Shown here: one piece after another, positions 11,391-20,806 of the stretch | Layout: every line of letters begins with the position of its first letter | Position numbering within the stretch: the stretch's first letter is position 1 | NCBI GenBank assembly: GCA_036250225.1 | Contig: JAPZLL010000017.1 | Location: 496,001-560,000 of the forward strand | Reading direction: 5' to 3' | DNA from: Cercophora sp. LCS_1 | Taxonomy: Eukaryota > Ascomycota > Sordariomycetes > Sordariales > Lasiosphaeriaceae | DNA: 64,000 nt | Notes under the pieces: model-generated | What the model saw: only the letters and a program-made list of their open reading frames with translations | What the model was told of the DNA's origin: nothing | The model's database searches: none | Translations under genes and position numbers: made by a program

Positions 11391-12342
11391 GTAAGTAGGC
11401 AGGACTGAGGCGGATTGGGCACAAGCTTTGTATTCCAGAAAGTAGCCGCAAGTTGTATTCTCATGTAGTAGCGACGTTGCATTGAACATTTCCTCGGTGC
11501 TTTTGCTGGCTATCTGTTTAAGTAACCCTATTTTCTAACCTTATCCCTTAGTATAAAGGGCTGAAGCGTCTTTAAAAGGATATAAATGCCTTTTCAAAAG
11601 ACGTAAGTCTCTTTCGAAAATGCTCAAACAGTTTTAAAAAGGCTTTGGAAGGCATAGCAAACGCAAATATCCTAGTAATATTGAGACAGTGCCTCTTGTG
11701 TGGTATACCTACCGGTGTTTATGGTGTGGGTTGAGGTTGTGTAAGCAAAATGCGGGGTGCGAAAAATAGCTCTCCTGTTGACTGTGCCCCTCGGGCTGAG
11801 CTCCGCCGAGCCTATGAACAAACGGGGTACGGTGTTTAGTGCACTTGTGTACTAAAAACTCTCATTTCCGGTACGGCGGTCAAATCCGGAATGGGTCACT
11901 GCCTATCCGATTGCTCTGATGGTTTGAAAGTTGTTTTCATTGGCTACAGGCTGCCGAAGTTTTGCCGAGCCCTGGGACAGCGCCGGCGGAGAGCAGACCT
12001 CAGTTCTCCAAAATAGGAAGGTGACCAATGCACAGCCAAAGAAAGCTCTCCTATTCGTTGGGGTGCGAATCACCCTATGCACTTAGACTGTGCCTATGCA
12101 CTTGCGCACTAAAAACTATATCCGGTTGCTGCCAGCGGCTGGTCCCCCTGTGCCACGGAGATCGATGCAGGCCTCATGTTCTTAAATCAAGAATTAGTAG
12201 AGCGAGAGAGAGGAAGCATGTTAGTCATCATAGGAGAGGGGAATAGCCGCCATCTGAATCTCCTCCTATATCTAGTCGTAATCCCAAGCCGACATGTGCA
12301 CTCCCCAGACATTAAACCAACCACAATTTCATAGAAAACACC
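11391..12342. other. AT-rich intergenic region with a degenerate direct repeat
   Basis: 11,500-11,700 is AT-rich and repetitive (recurrent tttaaaag/ccttttcaaaag blocks). Two related segments lie about 265 bp apart: gtgcacttgtgtactaaaaact (near 11,837) and atgcacttgcgcactaaaaact (near 12,095). Both are followed by a tatccgg/ttccgg motif and associated with an agctctcct block. It looks like a decayed duplicated or mobile sequence. The last 150 bp is probably the promoter of the esterase gene. Confidence 0.4.
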
Positions 12343-13263
12343 ATGGCAGCAACGCCCTGGATGTTCACCCCTTTCCCCGCTCTCCTAACCCTCTTCCCCA
12401 ACACCCTCTTCTACAACGCCACCTCACCCACCATCAACATCACCTACCAAATCTCCTTGTCGTACCCTTTCGAATGGGGCCCTCCTTCTCTCGACACCAC
12501 CAAAATCACAAACAAAACCGCCCTCTCCCTCTACGTCACAGACGGCAACGCCTACGCCGCCACGGCATCCGAACACCTCAAACGTCGCAGGCCAGTCGAT
12601 TCATCGCAACCTGATACCGTCGTAATCGGCATCGGCTACGCCCTAACCGACAACGTCTACGCACTCACCCAACGCGCAATCGACTTTGGCGCGCCCATCC
12701 CCGGCGAACCGGTCCCCTTTGGCGCCGACGCTTTTATTCGCTTTATCGACGATACCCTCCGTCCTTGGGTTCGCAAGACCGTCTTCCCCGGTGTCAAGTT
12801 CACAAGAGACGCGGTATACGGCCACTCAAGCGGTGGCTTGTTTGTCGCGTACGCGCTGATTACCGATCCGGGGCTGTTTGATACGTTTATCTTGGCGAGT
12901 CCGTCCCTGACGTTGCGGAATGGGACTGTGCTTGCGGATGTGACGAGACGGTTTGGGGATGGGATAGGGATTCCGGGGGAGGTTGAGATGGGGAATGGGA
13001 CCAGGCCGGCGGTTTGGATTGGGTATGGCGGGTTGGAGGATTATCCGAGGCGGAAAAGGACGCAGACGGAGAAGGAGTTTCAAGCGAGACGAGCGCTTTT
13101 GCAGAGGTTTAGTCCGGGACGGTATAGTCATGAGTTGTATGATAAGATTGTGGGGAGTGGACGGTTGAGGGATGTGGTGATCAAGGAGTACGAGGGACAG
13201 GATCATGCGGGTGTGGGAGGGAGTGCGGTGATTGATGGGACTTCGTACTTTTTGGATTGGTAG
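12343..13263 (+). CDS. Alpha/beta-hydrolase, IroE/siderophore-esterase-like (putative esterase family)
   Basis: A single-exon gene of 306 residues with a good start context (CACCATGG). The nucleophile elbow GHSSGG (Ser162) lies in YGHSSGGLFVAYAL, the arrangement of the PF00756 esterase family that includes bacterial IroE/Fes and fungal siderophore esterases. A candidate catalytic His lies in EGQDHAGVG near residue 290, and SPSL after the elbow is also typical. There is no signal peptide, so the protein is probably cytoplasmic, where fungal triacetylfusarinine hydrolysis takes place. No siderophore synthetase or transporter lies nearby, so the substrate is inferred from family only. Confidence 0.85.
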   Translation: MAATPWMFTPFPALLTLFPNTLFYNATSPTINITYQISLSYPFEWGPPSLDTTKITNKTALSLYVTDGNAYAATASEHLKRRRPVDSSQPDTVVIGIGYALTDNVYALTQRAIDFGAPIPGEPVPFGADAFIRFIDDTLRPWVRKTVFPGVKFTRDAVYGHSSGGLFVAYALITDPGLFDTFILASPSLTLRNGTVLADVTRRFGDGIGIPGEVEMGNGTRPAVWIGYGGLEDYPRRKRTQTEKEFQARRALLQRFSPGRYSHELYDKIVGSGRLRDVVIKEYEGQDHAGVGGSAVIDGTSYFLDW

Positions 13264-13697
13264 GGTTGAGAGGTTGAGGCTTGATGGAGGACAGGATGGG
13301 TTGAGTGAGGGACGAGGTCGATGGTTTCGTGCCTGTTCTGTCGGTAGGAGATGATTCGGAGCTTGCTGTTCGGGGCTGTTAGCGATGGTTGCAAAAATAA
13401 TGCTGACAGGCGAGACTTTTGCTCAAGTTTTCACTCACGATCATCACAAACCTGACGGACGAGGAGTGGTAAACGTGCGTGTGGGTGGTGCAGTGAACGA
13501 CACCGTAAGTCTCAAATTGGTATGCTCAACTCTGTGTGCCTGTTGATGCATTTGATTATTCAACCCAATAGCTCAGCCCATCACGATCCTTCTCAACCTC
13601 CATGCCTTGAAGCCATCATGAGCTCGGGTATTCCAACCCCTGCCCACTGGTGTTCATCATGTTCCTCGCCCTCACACATTCATCCTGCCACTTAGAC
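13264..13697. other. Intergenic between convergent genes
   Basis: About 430 bp joining the 3' ends of the esterase gene (+) and the M15-like gene (-). Nothing recognisable was seen. Confidence 0.5.
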
Positions 13698-14516
13698 TTA
13701 GTTGAAGCTGACATGAACGTGGTCCCTAAATACGTTAGCCACATCCTCTCATCTCCCTCATGGCAACTCACCAATGGTTATCCGTGATGCTCCCACGATC
13801 CTCCATCGACCTCCACGTCGTCCAGGCACCAACCGAATCAACAGTAGGACTCCAAATCCTCTGTCCCCAAATGACATACTTCAGGTTTAGCGTAGCCCTG
13901 TTGTTCATCACCCACTCAGCAAGCTGTCTGCCCGAGATGGTCGGCACCTGCATCCATTAATTAGTCTCACTCAACCCCGCATCCGTGTTTCAGTGCTACT
14001 CACACCACCCCCATCACTGCACATGAAATCGATCGCCTTGCCGCAGCAATGATCGCTCGTGCCAGGGCACGCACACGCCCTCGTGCAATAAATCTCCCTG
14101 ACCCGCCCAGGCCACGCAGCAACAACCTTTTGCGCGCCGCTGACGGCAACAGACTGGCACGCTCCCACAGCAGGGATGGTCGGCGCACTGTACCCGCCAA
14201 AGCCGGTGGCCGTCGAGCTGCAGCATTTCATCTGCGCGGGGCCGGGACACTGGTTGGACACTACGGTGCCGCCGCAGTCAGACTGCCAGCGGCAGTTGCC
14301 CGAGGACCCGTTGGCGCATGATGTCTTGGAGCAGCATTTGATGTCGGAGGCGTCGGCCGGGCAGGCGCCGCTGATGGTAGTGCCGCCAGCTGAGGAGCAG
14401 GCCGAGGTGGAGATGCAGACGCCTGCTACGCCGCCGCTGCCGTAGCAGGGCTCGTCGACGGCGGCGAGGATGGCGCGAGCCGAGAGGGATGTGAGGAGGA
14501 GGGATTTGAAGTGCAT
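13698..14516 (-). CDS. Secreted cysteine-rich protein with M15-like (DD-peptidase-fold) domain
   Basis: Exons 14516-14004, 13947-13772 and 13725-13698 give 238 residues; introns are 56 and 46 nt. Residues 1-18 (MHFKSLLLTSLSARAILA) form a signal peptide. Two cysteine-rich repeats follow (CISTSACSSAGG...DIKCCS and CRWQSDCGG...QMKCCSS), each with a CC pair. The C-terminal half has the metal-site layout I know from secreted M15-type/ARB_07070-like proteins: CCGKAIDFM in place of HxxGxAxD, then VIWGQRIW, and finally NHWDHVHVS. A peptidoglycan or peptide substrate is inferred from bacterial relatives. The CC in place of the first His makes activity uncertain. A TATA-like box lies about 58 nt upstream of the ATG. 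Confidence 0.75.
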
Positions 14517-14572
14517 TTTGGCGGTGGTGATGAAGGAGATTCGAGTCAAGAATGGTGGAGACTTTGTGGCAT

Positions 14573-14579
14573 CTTTATA
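14573..14579 (-). promoter_or_regulatory. TATA-like box of the M15-like gene
   Basis: TATAAAG on the minus strand, about 58 nt upstream of the ATG at 14516. Confidence 0.45.
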
Positions 14580-15551
14580 GTTGAATGCCCATCCCTTTCG
14601 ATCAGGCATCTGTAGTGGATGTCGGTCCCCGAGGGGCTGATCGGAGTCGGCCGTCTGCCTTGCCCAAATGCTGTGTTAGTCACGGTAATTCGCCGATCCT
14701 ATTTTTCATCGAGTCGTGTCTCCAGCATGCTTGGCTGCGCTAGAGGCCGTGATAGACATCGTGGACGGCTCATTGGCTGGCATCGGAGATTCGGTGTCGG
14801 GGCTGACGGTTGGGTGTCCAGCCTGGCCGGCAACTGTGTCGACCCCGTGCGGCACTTTTGACAAGTGGTTGGGGAGTGGTGGTGGGTTGAGGTTGTAGCA
14901 ATAGTCTTGGCTGCAGTTATGAAAGGGGCACGCTCCAAGCTGGATCCGGGATGGTGGGTTGAGGCAGCGCGGGCCGTCCCCCCACTGACGCCAGGTTTCC
15001 TGCATTAGGTCGCCGATTCGACGTTTTGGCCCTCGCAGATAAGCAGGACGTGATCGCGGGAGACGAGGGGTTGCCAAGGCTCTAGAAAGATCGTCCGGAC
15101 GGCCTCAACGGTTTAGGGAGGTGTTGCACACAAGCCTGGCTAGGCCAAGATGGATGTGGAAGCTGATTTAGTGTCAATATTGCATGTGTAACCCCCCATA
15201 CTACATCTGCATCAGGACGGCCGGTGATAAGAGGGGCGATACTGGGTTGCCCTGGCGGCCAATTATTAGGTAAGGGAATGCGATCGGCCTCGGATGCGCT
15301 TTTCGTGTTCGTGCATCGCATACCTATCTGTGAGCTTTACTGTGGCTGGCTGAACGCCTCGATTTGACGGAGGAACGCATGGCTCTCAGCTATTGAGACA
15401 ACAGGGAGCTTTGGAGAGCAAAAGAGTGGGAACCGATTCCACTTGGCAGAAGCTCCTGCCAGATCGTAGTGAGCAGGGTTAATAAACGGTGGAAAGAACG
15501 ATCCGTTGAAAGACGGTCACCTGACGTATGCGGGAATGTATGATACAAAAT
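14580..15551. other. Intergenic, no gene seen
   Basis: About 970 bp between two minus-strand genes. Several short ORFs overlap on both strands without recognisable motifs. Confidence 0.5.
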
Positions 15552-16073
15552 TTAGACACGTGTGTTCGTCTGCCAGCACTGCATTGCCAGGCCAGCAAAA
15601 AAGTTGTCGGTCAGAACAATATTTGTTTCCTGCCCCTGTGTCGGTCGTAAGAACACGTCTTCAAACGGGATGACCATGGGTGCCCCCTCCACAACCCAAT
15701 AGCTACTATCGTCCAGTGAGAAGGGCTTGTGCGGGTGCGGTGTAATCATGACAATCTGGGAGGGCGATTGGTGAGAACGGTACCACTGCTCGATACCGAC
15801 ACGCTTAGTCCCATTATACACCTTGATGAGAAGGACAATCTTAACACGGCCCTGTGGTTGATCTGGAGGTGAGTTATCAAACCACCAATCCTTGTCCTTG
15901 TGAAGTAATCGAAGTGATTGGCTATTTCCTGCTTCAATGACCAAAGCGGGAAATTGATTACCAGACGAGCGAGGTGGATTAGGCTTGAGACCACTATCCC
16001 CTTCCTTCTTTTTCGTGCCGGTGCCCTTGTACTCCGATGAGCCAGTGGCAACAAATTTACCTTCCAAACCCAT
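15552..16073 (-). CDS. Orphan protein resembling fungal PD-(D/E)XK-fold (restriction-endonuclease-like) family
   Basis: From the first in-frame ATG (16073) the frame is 173 residues. The core FPALVIEAGNSQSLRLLHKD, followed by a WW pair and VKIVLLIKV, matches a lineage-expanded fungal family whose members look like PD-(D/E)XK nucleases (Glu in VIEAG, Lys in VKIVLLIKV). Upstream of this core, family members usually carry a proline-aspartate motif; here the sequence reads LKPNPPRSS, so the first acidic residue seems absent. The frame stays open upstream to 16166 without an ATG, so a 5' exon may have been missed. Function is unknown. Confidence 0.45.
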   Translation of the reverse strand: MGLEGKFVATGSSEYKGTGTKKKEGDSGLKPNPPRSSGNQFPALVIEAGNSQSLRLLHKDKDWWFDNSPPDQPQGRVKIVLLIKVYNGTKRVGIEQWYRSHQSPSQIVMITPHPHKPFSLDDSSYWVVEGAPMVIPFEDVFLRPTQGQETNIVLTDNFFAGLAMQCWQTNTRV

Positions 16074-16328
16074 TTGGACAAGGAGATTGTTGATCTTTAA
16101 AAGTAGGCAAAGATGAGCAGTCTCATGGATTGGCCGCGCTGAACTTGGAAGTCCACATGTCGCCAACCCTCCACCTACACAGATCGAATAATCCTAATTT
16201 GCCGGCAACTGTCACGACCCCGCAAAGCCGCAAGTAATTAGCCGGACCTCATCATCCCCATCAACAGCTAAACCATCACCACATCTAATGGCCACTTCTT
16301 CACCAAACCCAAACTCTCAAGACAAACC

Positions 16329-17625
16329 ATGACAATGGGATCCCCCGACTTAATAACAGAAGCCTACCTCGCCCTCCCTCCATCATCCTCCTCGCCATCC
16401 CCAAACATCCACCTCACCCCCATAACCTACCGTCCCCTCCTCCCCTCTTCTCTTCTCCTCCAAACAACAGCAACCTCCCTCTGCGCCACCGACATCAAAG
16501 CCGCAACTTCCAAATTTCTCCTCAAACCACCCCTCCTCCTAGGCCACGAAGCGTCGGGCACGGTCCTCGCCGTCCATTCTTCGCCGTCGCACGCCTTCCG
16601 TCCCGGCGATAAGGTCATCCTCTCCTACTCCTCATGCCGTTCATGCTCCGAGTGTCTGGTCGGCGCGAATGCATACTGTCATGATCTCGCTTCCCTCAAC
16701 TTCACCGGGAGACGAGAAGATGGGCTGTCTCCGGTATTACCAGTCATGATTGATAATGAGGAGGTGGATGTAGCGGGATATTTCTTTGGGCAGAGTTCCA
16801 TGGGACGAAGGATCGTTGTTAGAGCGGAGAGTTGTGTCCTTGTCTCACGGGATACCACGGATGAGGATATGAAGGCTTTCGCGGCGTTGGGGTGTGGGAT
16901 ACAGACGGGCGCTGGGGCCGTGTTGAACGTTGCGAGGCCGGGGGTTGGGAAGCGTGTCGTTGTGTTTGGGGCGGGGAGCGTGGGGTTGGCTGCAGTTTTG
17001 GCTGCGAGATTGACGAGCCCAGGGGTGTTGGTTGTTGTGGATGTTGATGGGGAGAAGTTGAAGCGGTTGCCTGATGTTGTCAAGGATGTTTTGACGGAGG
17101 CGGTTTGTTCGAGGGGCATGGGCGAGGAGGAGTTGGTGGGGTGTTTGAAGGGCTTGACAAAGGATGGGAGAGGGTTCGACCTTGCGCTGGATTGCGTTGG
17201 GAGTGGACAGGTGGTGAGGGTTGGGCATTTGGCATTGAGGGCCAGGGGGACGGTGGTTACGGTGGGTGGGTCGGGGGATATGGCGCTGCAGGTGACGGCG
17301 TCGGAGCATCTTGGGAGGGGAATCACGTTTAAGGGAACGCATCAGGGTGATTCGGTGCCTCATGTGGTGAGCCAAACGATATGGTGGCGATGTGCGCTTG
17401 AGACTGACTTGATCATATCAGTTCATCCCGTTCCTGATTGATCTGTGGAGGCAAGGTCAGTTGAGAGCTCTGGGAGGCCTAAAGGGTGGTACTGACAAGA
17501 CGACAGGAAAATTCCCATTTGACAAATTGTTGACGTATTACAAGTTTGACCAGCTTCAACAAGCAATGCAGGATATAAAGGACGGCAAAGTCATCAAGCC
17601 GGTGTTGGTCAACTCGGAGGAATAG
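16329..17625 (+). CDS. Zinc-dependent medium-chain alcohol dehydrogenase
   Basis: Exons 16329-17366, 17422-17455 and 17507-17625 give 396 residues; introns are 55 and 51 nt. The protein is an MDR-superfamily NAD(P)-dependent dehydrogenase. Catalytic zinc ligands are Cys52 (LCATDIK) and His73-Glu74 (LGHEASG). The structural zinc lobe is Cys103, Cys106, Cys109 and Cys117. The Rossmann motif GAGSVGLAA lies near residue 218 and the acidic ribose-binding VVVDVD after it, so NAD is likely preferred. The C-terminus (FPFDKLLTYYKF...KVIKPVL) is typical of aryl-alcohol or benzyl-alcohol dehydrogenase-like members. The substrate is not determined by sequence. It is transcribed away from the orphan at 15.5-16.1 kb, with about 250 bp between the starts. 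Confidence 0.9.
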
Positions 17626-18280
17626 AAAGCTAGCATGAACCAACAGCAGGCCGGAAAATAATAATTCGACACACAACTCAAATCAACGAACCAACATACC
17701 GTGAAGGCAGCAGCTGAGCACAATGATTGGCACCGATCTAACCGGGAGCACTCACCGGAGCAAAGAGTTGGACTCGAAACAACCGATCGGCGAGCACTGC
17801 CACAATACGTGAATACCACCTTTCCCCGTCATTTGTGCCGTGAAACGTTCCAAGACCCGCCGCGGGGGCTTCCGTGATTCCGAGCCAAGCCCCACCACTG
17901 AGAGGTATCCATTGTTCCGCCATCGTGACGGATGGTTGTTACTCCTATTTTACTCAGCAGTCCATATCGGCAGATCGACGTCGGAATAAAGTGTACGGAG
18001 CGAAAAGCGCGAAGGACGGTTCATCAAGAGAGAGGGGGACGAAAATGTTGGTAAGCCATGTTGGACAAAATGTCGCGCTTGGGTTCACCACTTGGCTGTG
18101 GAGCCCCAGAGCGGAGTCGAAACGCAATGCATGCGACGACGGGAAGGTTCGGTCGACGATGCATCCGTTAGCGCGGCGTCGTGTCTTCTAGAAGAGGGCA
18201 GCGATTCGTATAAAGCAGGTGGTCGCATCTGTTTCATCGCAACGTCAGCTTGGTCAACAACTACCAAACAACCGCAAAAA
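17626..18280. other. Intergenic, promoter side of the GST gene
   Basis: About 650 bp with short ORFs only. The last 75 bp contains a TATA-like box (18209-18215). Confidence 0.5.
18209..18215 (+). promoter_or_regulatory. TATA-like box of the GST gene
   Basis: TATAAAG about 66 nt upstream of the ATG at 18281. Confidence 0.45.
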
Positions 18281-18994
18281 ATGGCTCCCTTTGGCACAAT
18301 CTACTCATACCCCAACAACTTCCGCGTTGATCGCGTATGTGTTTCCCTTCTCTTGATATGCCTCCACTGACAGTCCTAGGCGCGAGCAATCGCCGCCATC
18401 AACGGCCTCCAGCTGGCCACCGACCCGTCGTTTGTCTTTGGCGTCACCAACAAGTCTCCCGAGTTCCTCGCCAAGTTCCCGCTCGGCAAGGTCCCGGCCC
18501 TTGAGACCGCCGATGGCTTCCGTCTCACCGAAGGTCAGGCCATCTGCCAGTTCCTGGCTGAGAGCGGTCCAAAGGCCGACCAGCTCCTCGGAAGCGACCC
18601 CAGGACGCGCGCGAAGATCAACGAGTGGGTGTGCTTCTCGGAGCAGGAACTCGTCGCCAATGCCATCCCGCCGCTGATCATGGTGCTGCTGAAGCTGGTG
18701 CCCTACGACGAGGCGTGGCACAAGAGGGCGGTGGGCAATTTCGAGGGGGCGCTTGCGAAGGTTGAGGCGGGGTTGCAGGAGCGGACCAGCAAGTTCTTGG
18801 TCGGAGACGAGTTGACGCTGGCGGACATCATGGTGGGCGGTGTGCTCGCATTTGCTGGCAAGTGGCTGATGGATGCCGAGATGAGGAAGTTGGCGCCGAG
18901 TGTGGAGGGGTATTTGAAGGACTTTACTTCGGTCGAGGAGGTCAAGGCGAATTTTGGAGATGTGCAGCTGTGCGAGACGCGGGCGCAGCTTTAG
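18281..18994 (+). CDS. Glutathione S-transferase, eEF1Bgamma-like N/C domains
   Basis: Two exons (18281-18334 and 18380-18994; 45-nt intron) encode 222 residues. The short first exon MAPFGTIYSYPNNFRVDR joined to ARAIAAINGLQL matches the thioredoxin-fold start of eEF1Bgamma-type GSTs. FPLGKVPALET with the cis-Pro is the glutathione-binding strand, and EGQAICQFLAE is the gamma-Glu-binding helix start. The all-helical C-domain shows GDELTLADIMV, the usual N-capping box. It stops after the GST domains and lacks the eEF1G C-terminal domain, so it is a stand-alone GST rather than a translation factor. A role in detoxification is inferred. Confidence 0.88.
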
Positions 18995-19228
18995 CTCGCC
19001 CAAACTCTGTCGTCAGCCAGACAAGGCACAGAATCCCAGAGTTGGGAAAGAGCGCCTCCCCGGCCGGGTGTTCGGCAGCAACACATTTCACGCTCCTGTC
19101 GTGCGCTCAATCGTCTTGTTATTCAGCGCTTGCAGCCATTCCTGCAAAAGTGGGGGTCTTCATGTTCAAACAATGCAATGTCTATTCAACGGACTTCTTG
19201 TCTAATATCTCCATCGCTGAGCCGACCC

Positions 19229-20180
19229 TCAAGCGCTGCGCGACCGAATGTACTCCCGCAAAACCTCCCTCACATCCCGACTCTCCAACCCCAAAAGCTC
19301 ATTCGAAACCTGCTCATCCGTTATAGCATGATTTCCCCCGTCAGCAAAGTTCCATGCCAACAACAACGGCACAAAAGAAGCCCCGTAATCACCCCTGGCC
19401 AACGCATCCTCGCCTGCCTTCTGCAAATCGGCAACCCTGACCTTGGTCACAGCAAATTTCTCGCCCGTCTCCTCCTCGATGATCTTGAGCACCTCATTCT
19501 GCGTGATATTGAACTCGCGCACGTCAAGATACTTGTTCCTCGTCTCCTCTTCCCTCTGCAGCGTCTTGACGACCGACTCGCCCACAAATGCAAGCGTCGA
19601 GGTCGAAACAACCTCGTTGCCTGAATCAAACAGCTGGACTGTCTTTTTGCCGAGATCAATACCCCAGAACCCGTGGTCAAAACCCCAGTCGAAGAACGGG
19701 GACGTGGCGATGTTGGTCCAGCTGAAGGAGGGGTTGGCTTCAGCCAACTTGGTTACGTGCTCGGTTGTGGCTGCCTTGGCTGCCAAGATGGATGCAAAGA
19801 GCCCGGACAGACGATTCGTGTTGTGACCGAATTCCGAGGGAATGAAGCGCTTGACGCCTGCTGCGAGGGCTGCGTCGGCAAGGATGTGCTGGTTGCCGAG
19901 GGATTCGGAGGCGACGGTTGCGACGACGGCGTCTTGGCCTTGGAAGGCGGCGGTGAGAGACGCGATTGAGTTAAGGTCTGCTCTGCGGACGTTGACGCCA
20001 GAAGGGAAGGTTGAGGTTGAGGACTCGCGGGTGATGGCGGTCACGGTGAAGCCTGCTTTGAGGAGGGCGGCGACGATGGGGGTTCCGACGTTGCCTGAGG
20101 CCTGAGCCATTGTTAGTAGAGAACGGAGGAAAATGGAGGGACTGACTTACACCGACGACTGCGACTGTCTTGATGGCCAT
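19229..20180 (-). CDS. NmrA-like / isoflavone-reductase-family NAD(P)-binding protein
   Basis: Exon 1 (20180-20151) encodes only MAIKTVAVVG. After a 49-nt intron, exon 2 (20101-19229) continues ASGNVGTPI, so the glycine-rich NAD(P) loop GASGNVG is split by the intron, a common design in this family. The protein is 300 residues long. Other marks are the NVRRADLNS strand and RFIPSEFGHNTN near residue 110, which aligns with the substrate-pocket loop of isoflavone/phenylcoumaran reductase-like proteins. It could be a reductase or a redox-sensing NmrA-type regulator. It is convergent with the GST gene (about 235 bp apart). A TATA-like box lies at 20289-20295. Confidence 0.9.
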
Positions 20181-20288
20181 TGTTGGCGGTGATGAGGGTG
20201 TGCGGGGTGGTTGAGTGGTCAAGGTGTGTGATGATTGAAGTGATGATGATGATGCTGATTATTGTCTCTGAAGCAGGACATGGTCGCC

Positions 20289-20295
20289 ATTTATA
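20289..20295 (-). promoter_or_regulatory. TATA-like box of the NmrA-like gene
   Basis: TATAAAT on the minus strand, about 110 nt upstream of the ATG at 20180. Confidence 0.35.
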
Positions 20296-20806
20296 CTGTT
20301 GAACAAGTCTGTCGACTATCGCTGGAGTTGAGTTTGTGGATGCTCGGCGGCGTGGACGGGTTGGCGGCTAGCGTTGCAACGTCTTTGTCATCCGCCCTTC
20401 CGTCAGCATGCCGGTTTGTCAACGGACAAAGGATTCGGCCGAAAATCTCGGACTTGACAAACCTGACTAAGGCATGCATAGCGACCAATGAAAGTCGGGC
20501 CTAACATAACTCCGGTATCACCGCTCGCGACAATGAGTACGGAGGCAGTGCTTTTCTACTTTGGCCAATCGCCCCCGAGACAGGTGTTAGCGGAGACTCT
20601 CCCCGTGATGCATGCTGCCATGTCGGCTACGCGAATCAGCGACGATGGCGATATCGGACATGCCTCTTTACGATTCGCTCTCTCGACTTATCCTGTCTCG
20701 CATCAAATGTCGTGCGGGGTTACGCGACAGTCAGTCCAAACACCGAAGCATGATCCCACACAATAACATACACCACCCTACCGTACCCACATGACCTTCT
20801 GTTCGG
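20296..20806. other. Intergenic between divergent genes
   Basis: About 510 bp between the NmrA-like gene (-) and the HET gene (+). Short ORFs only. Confidence 0.5.
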
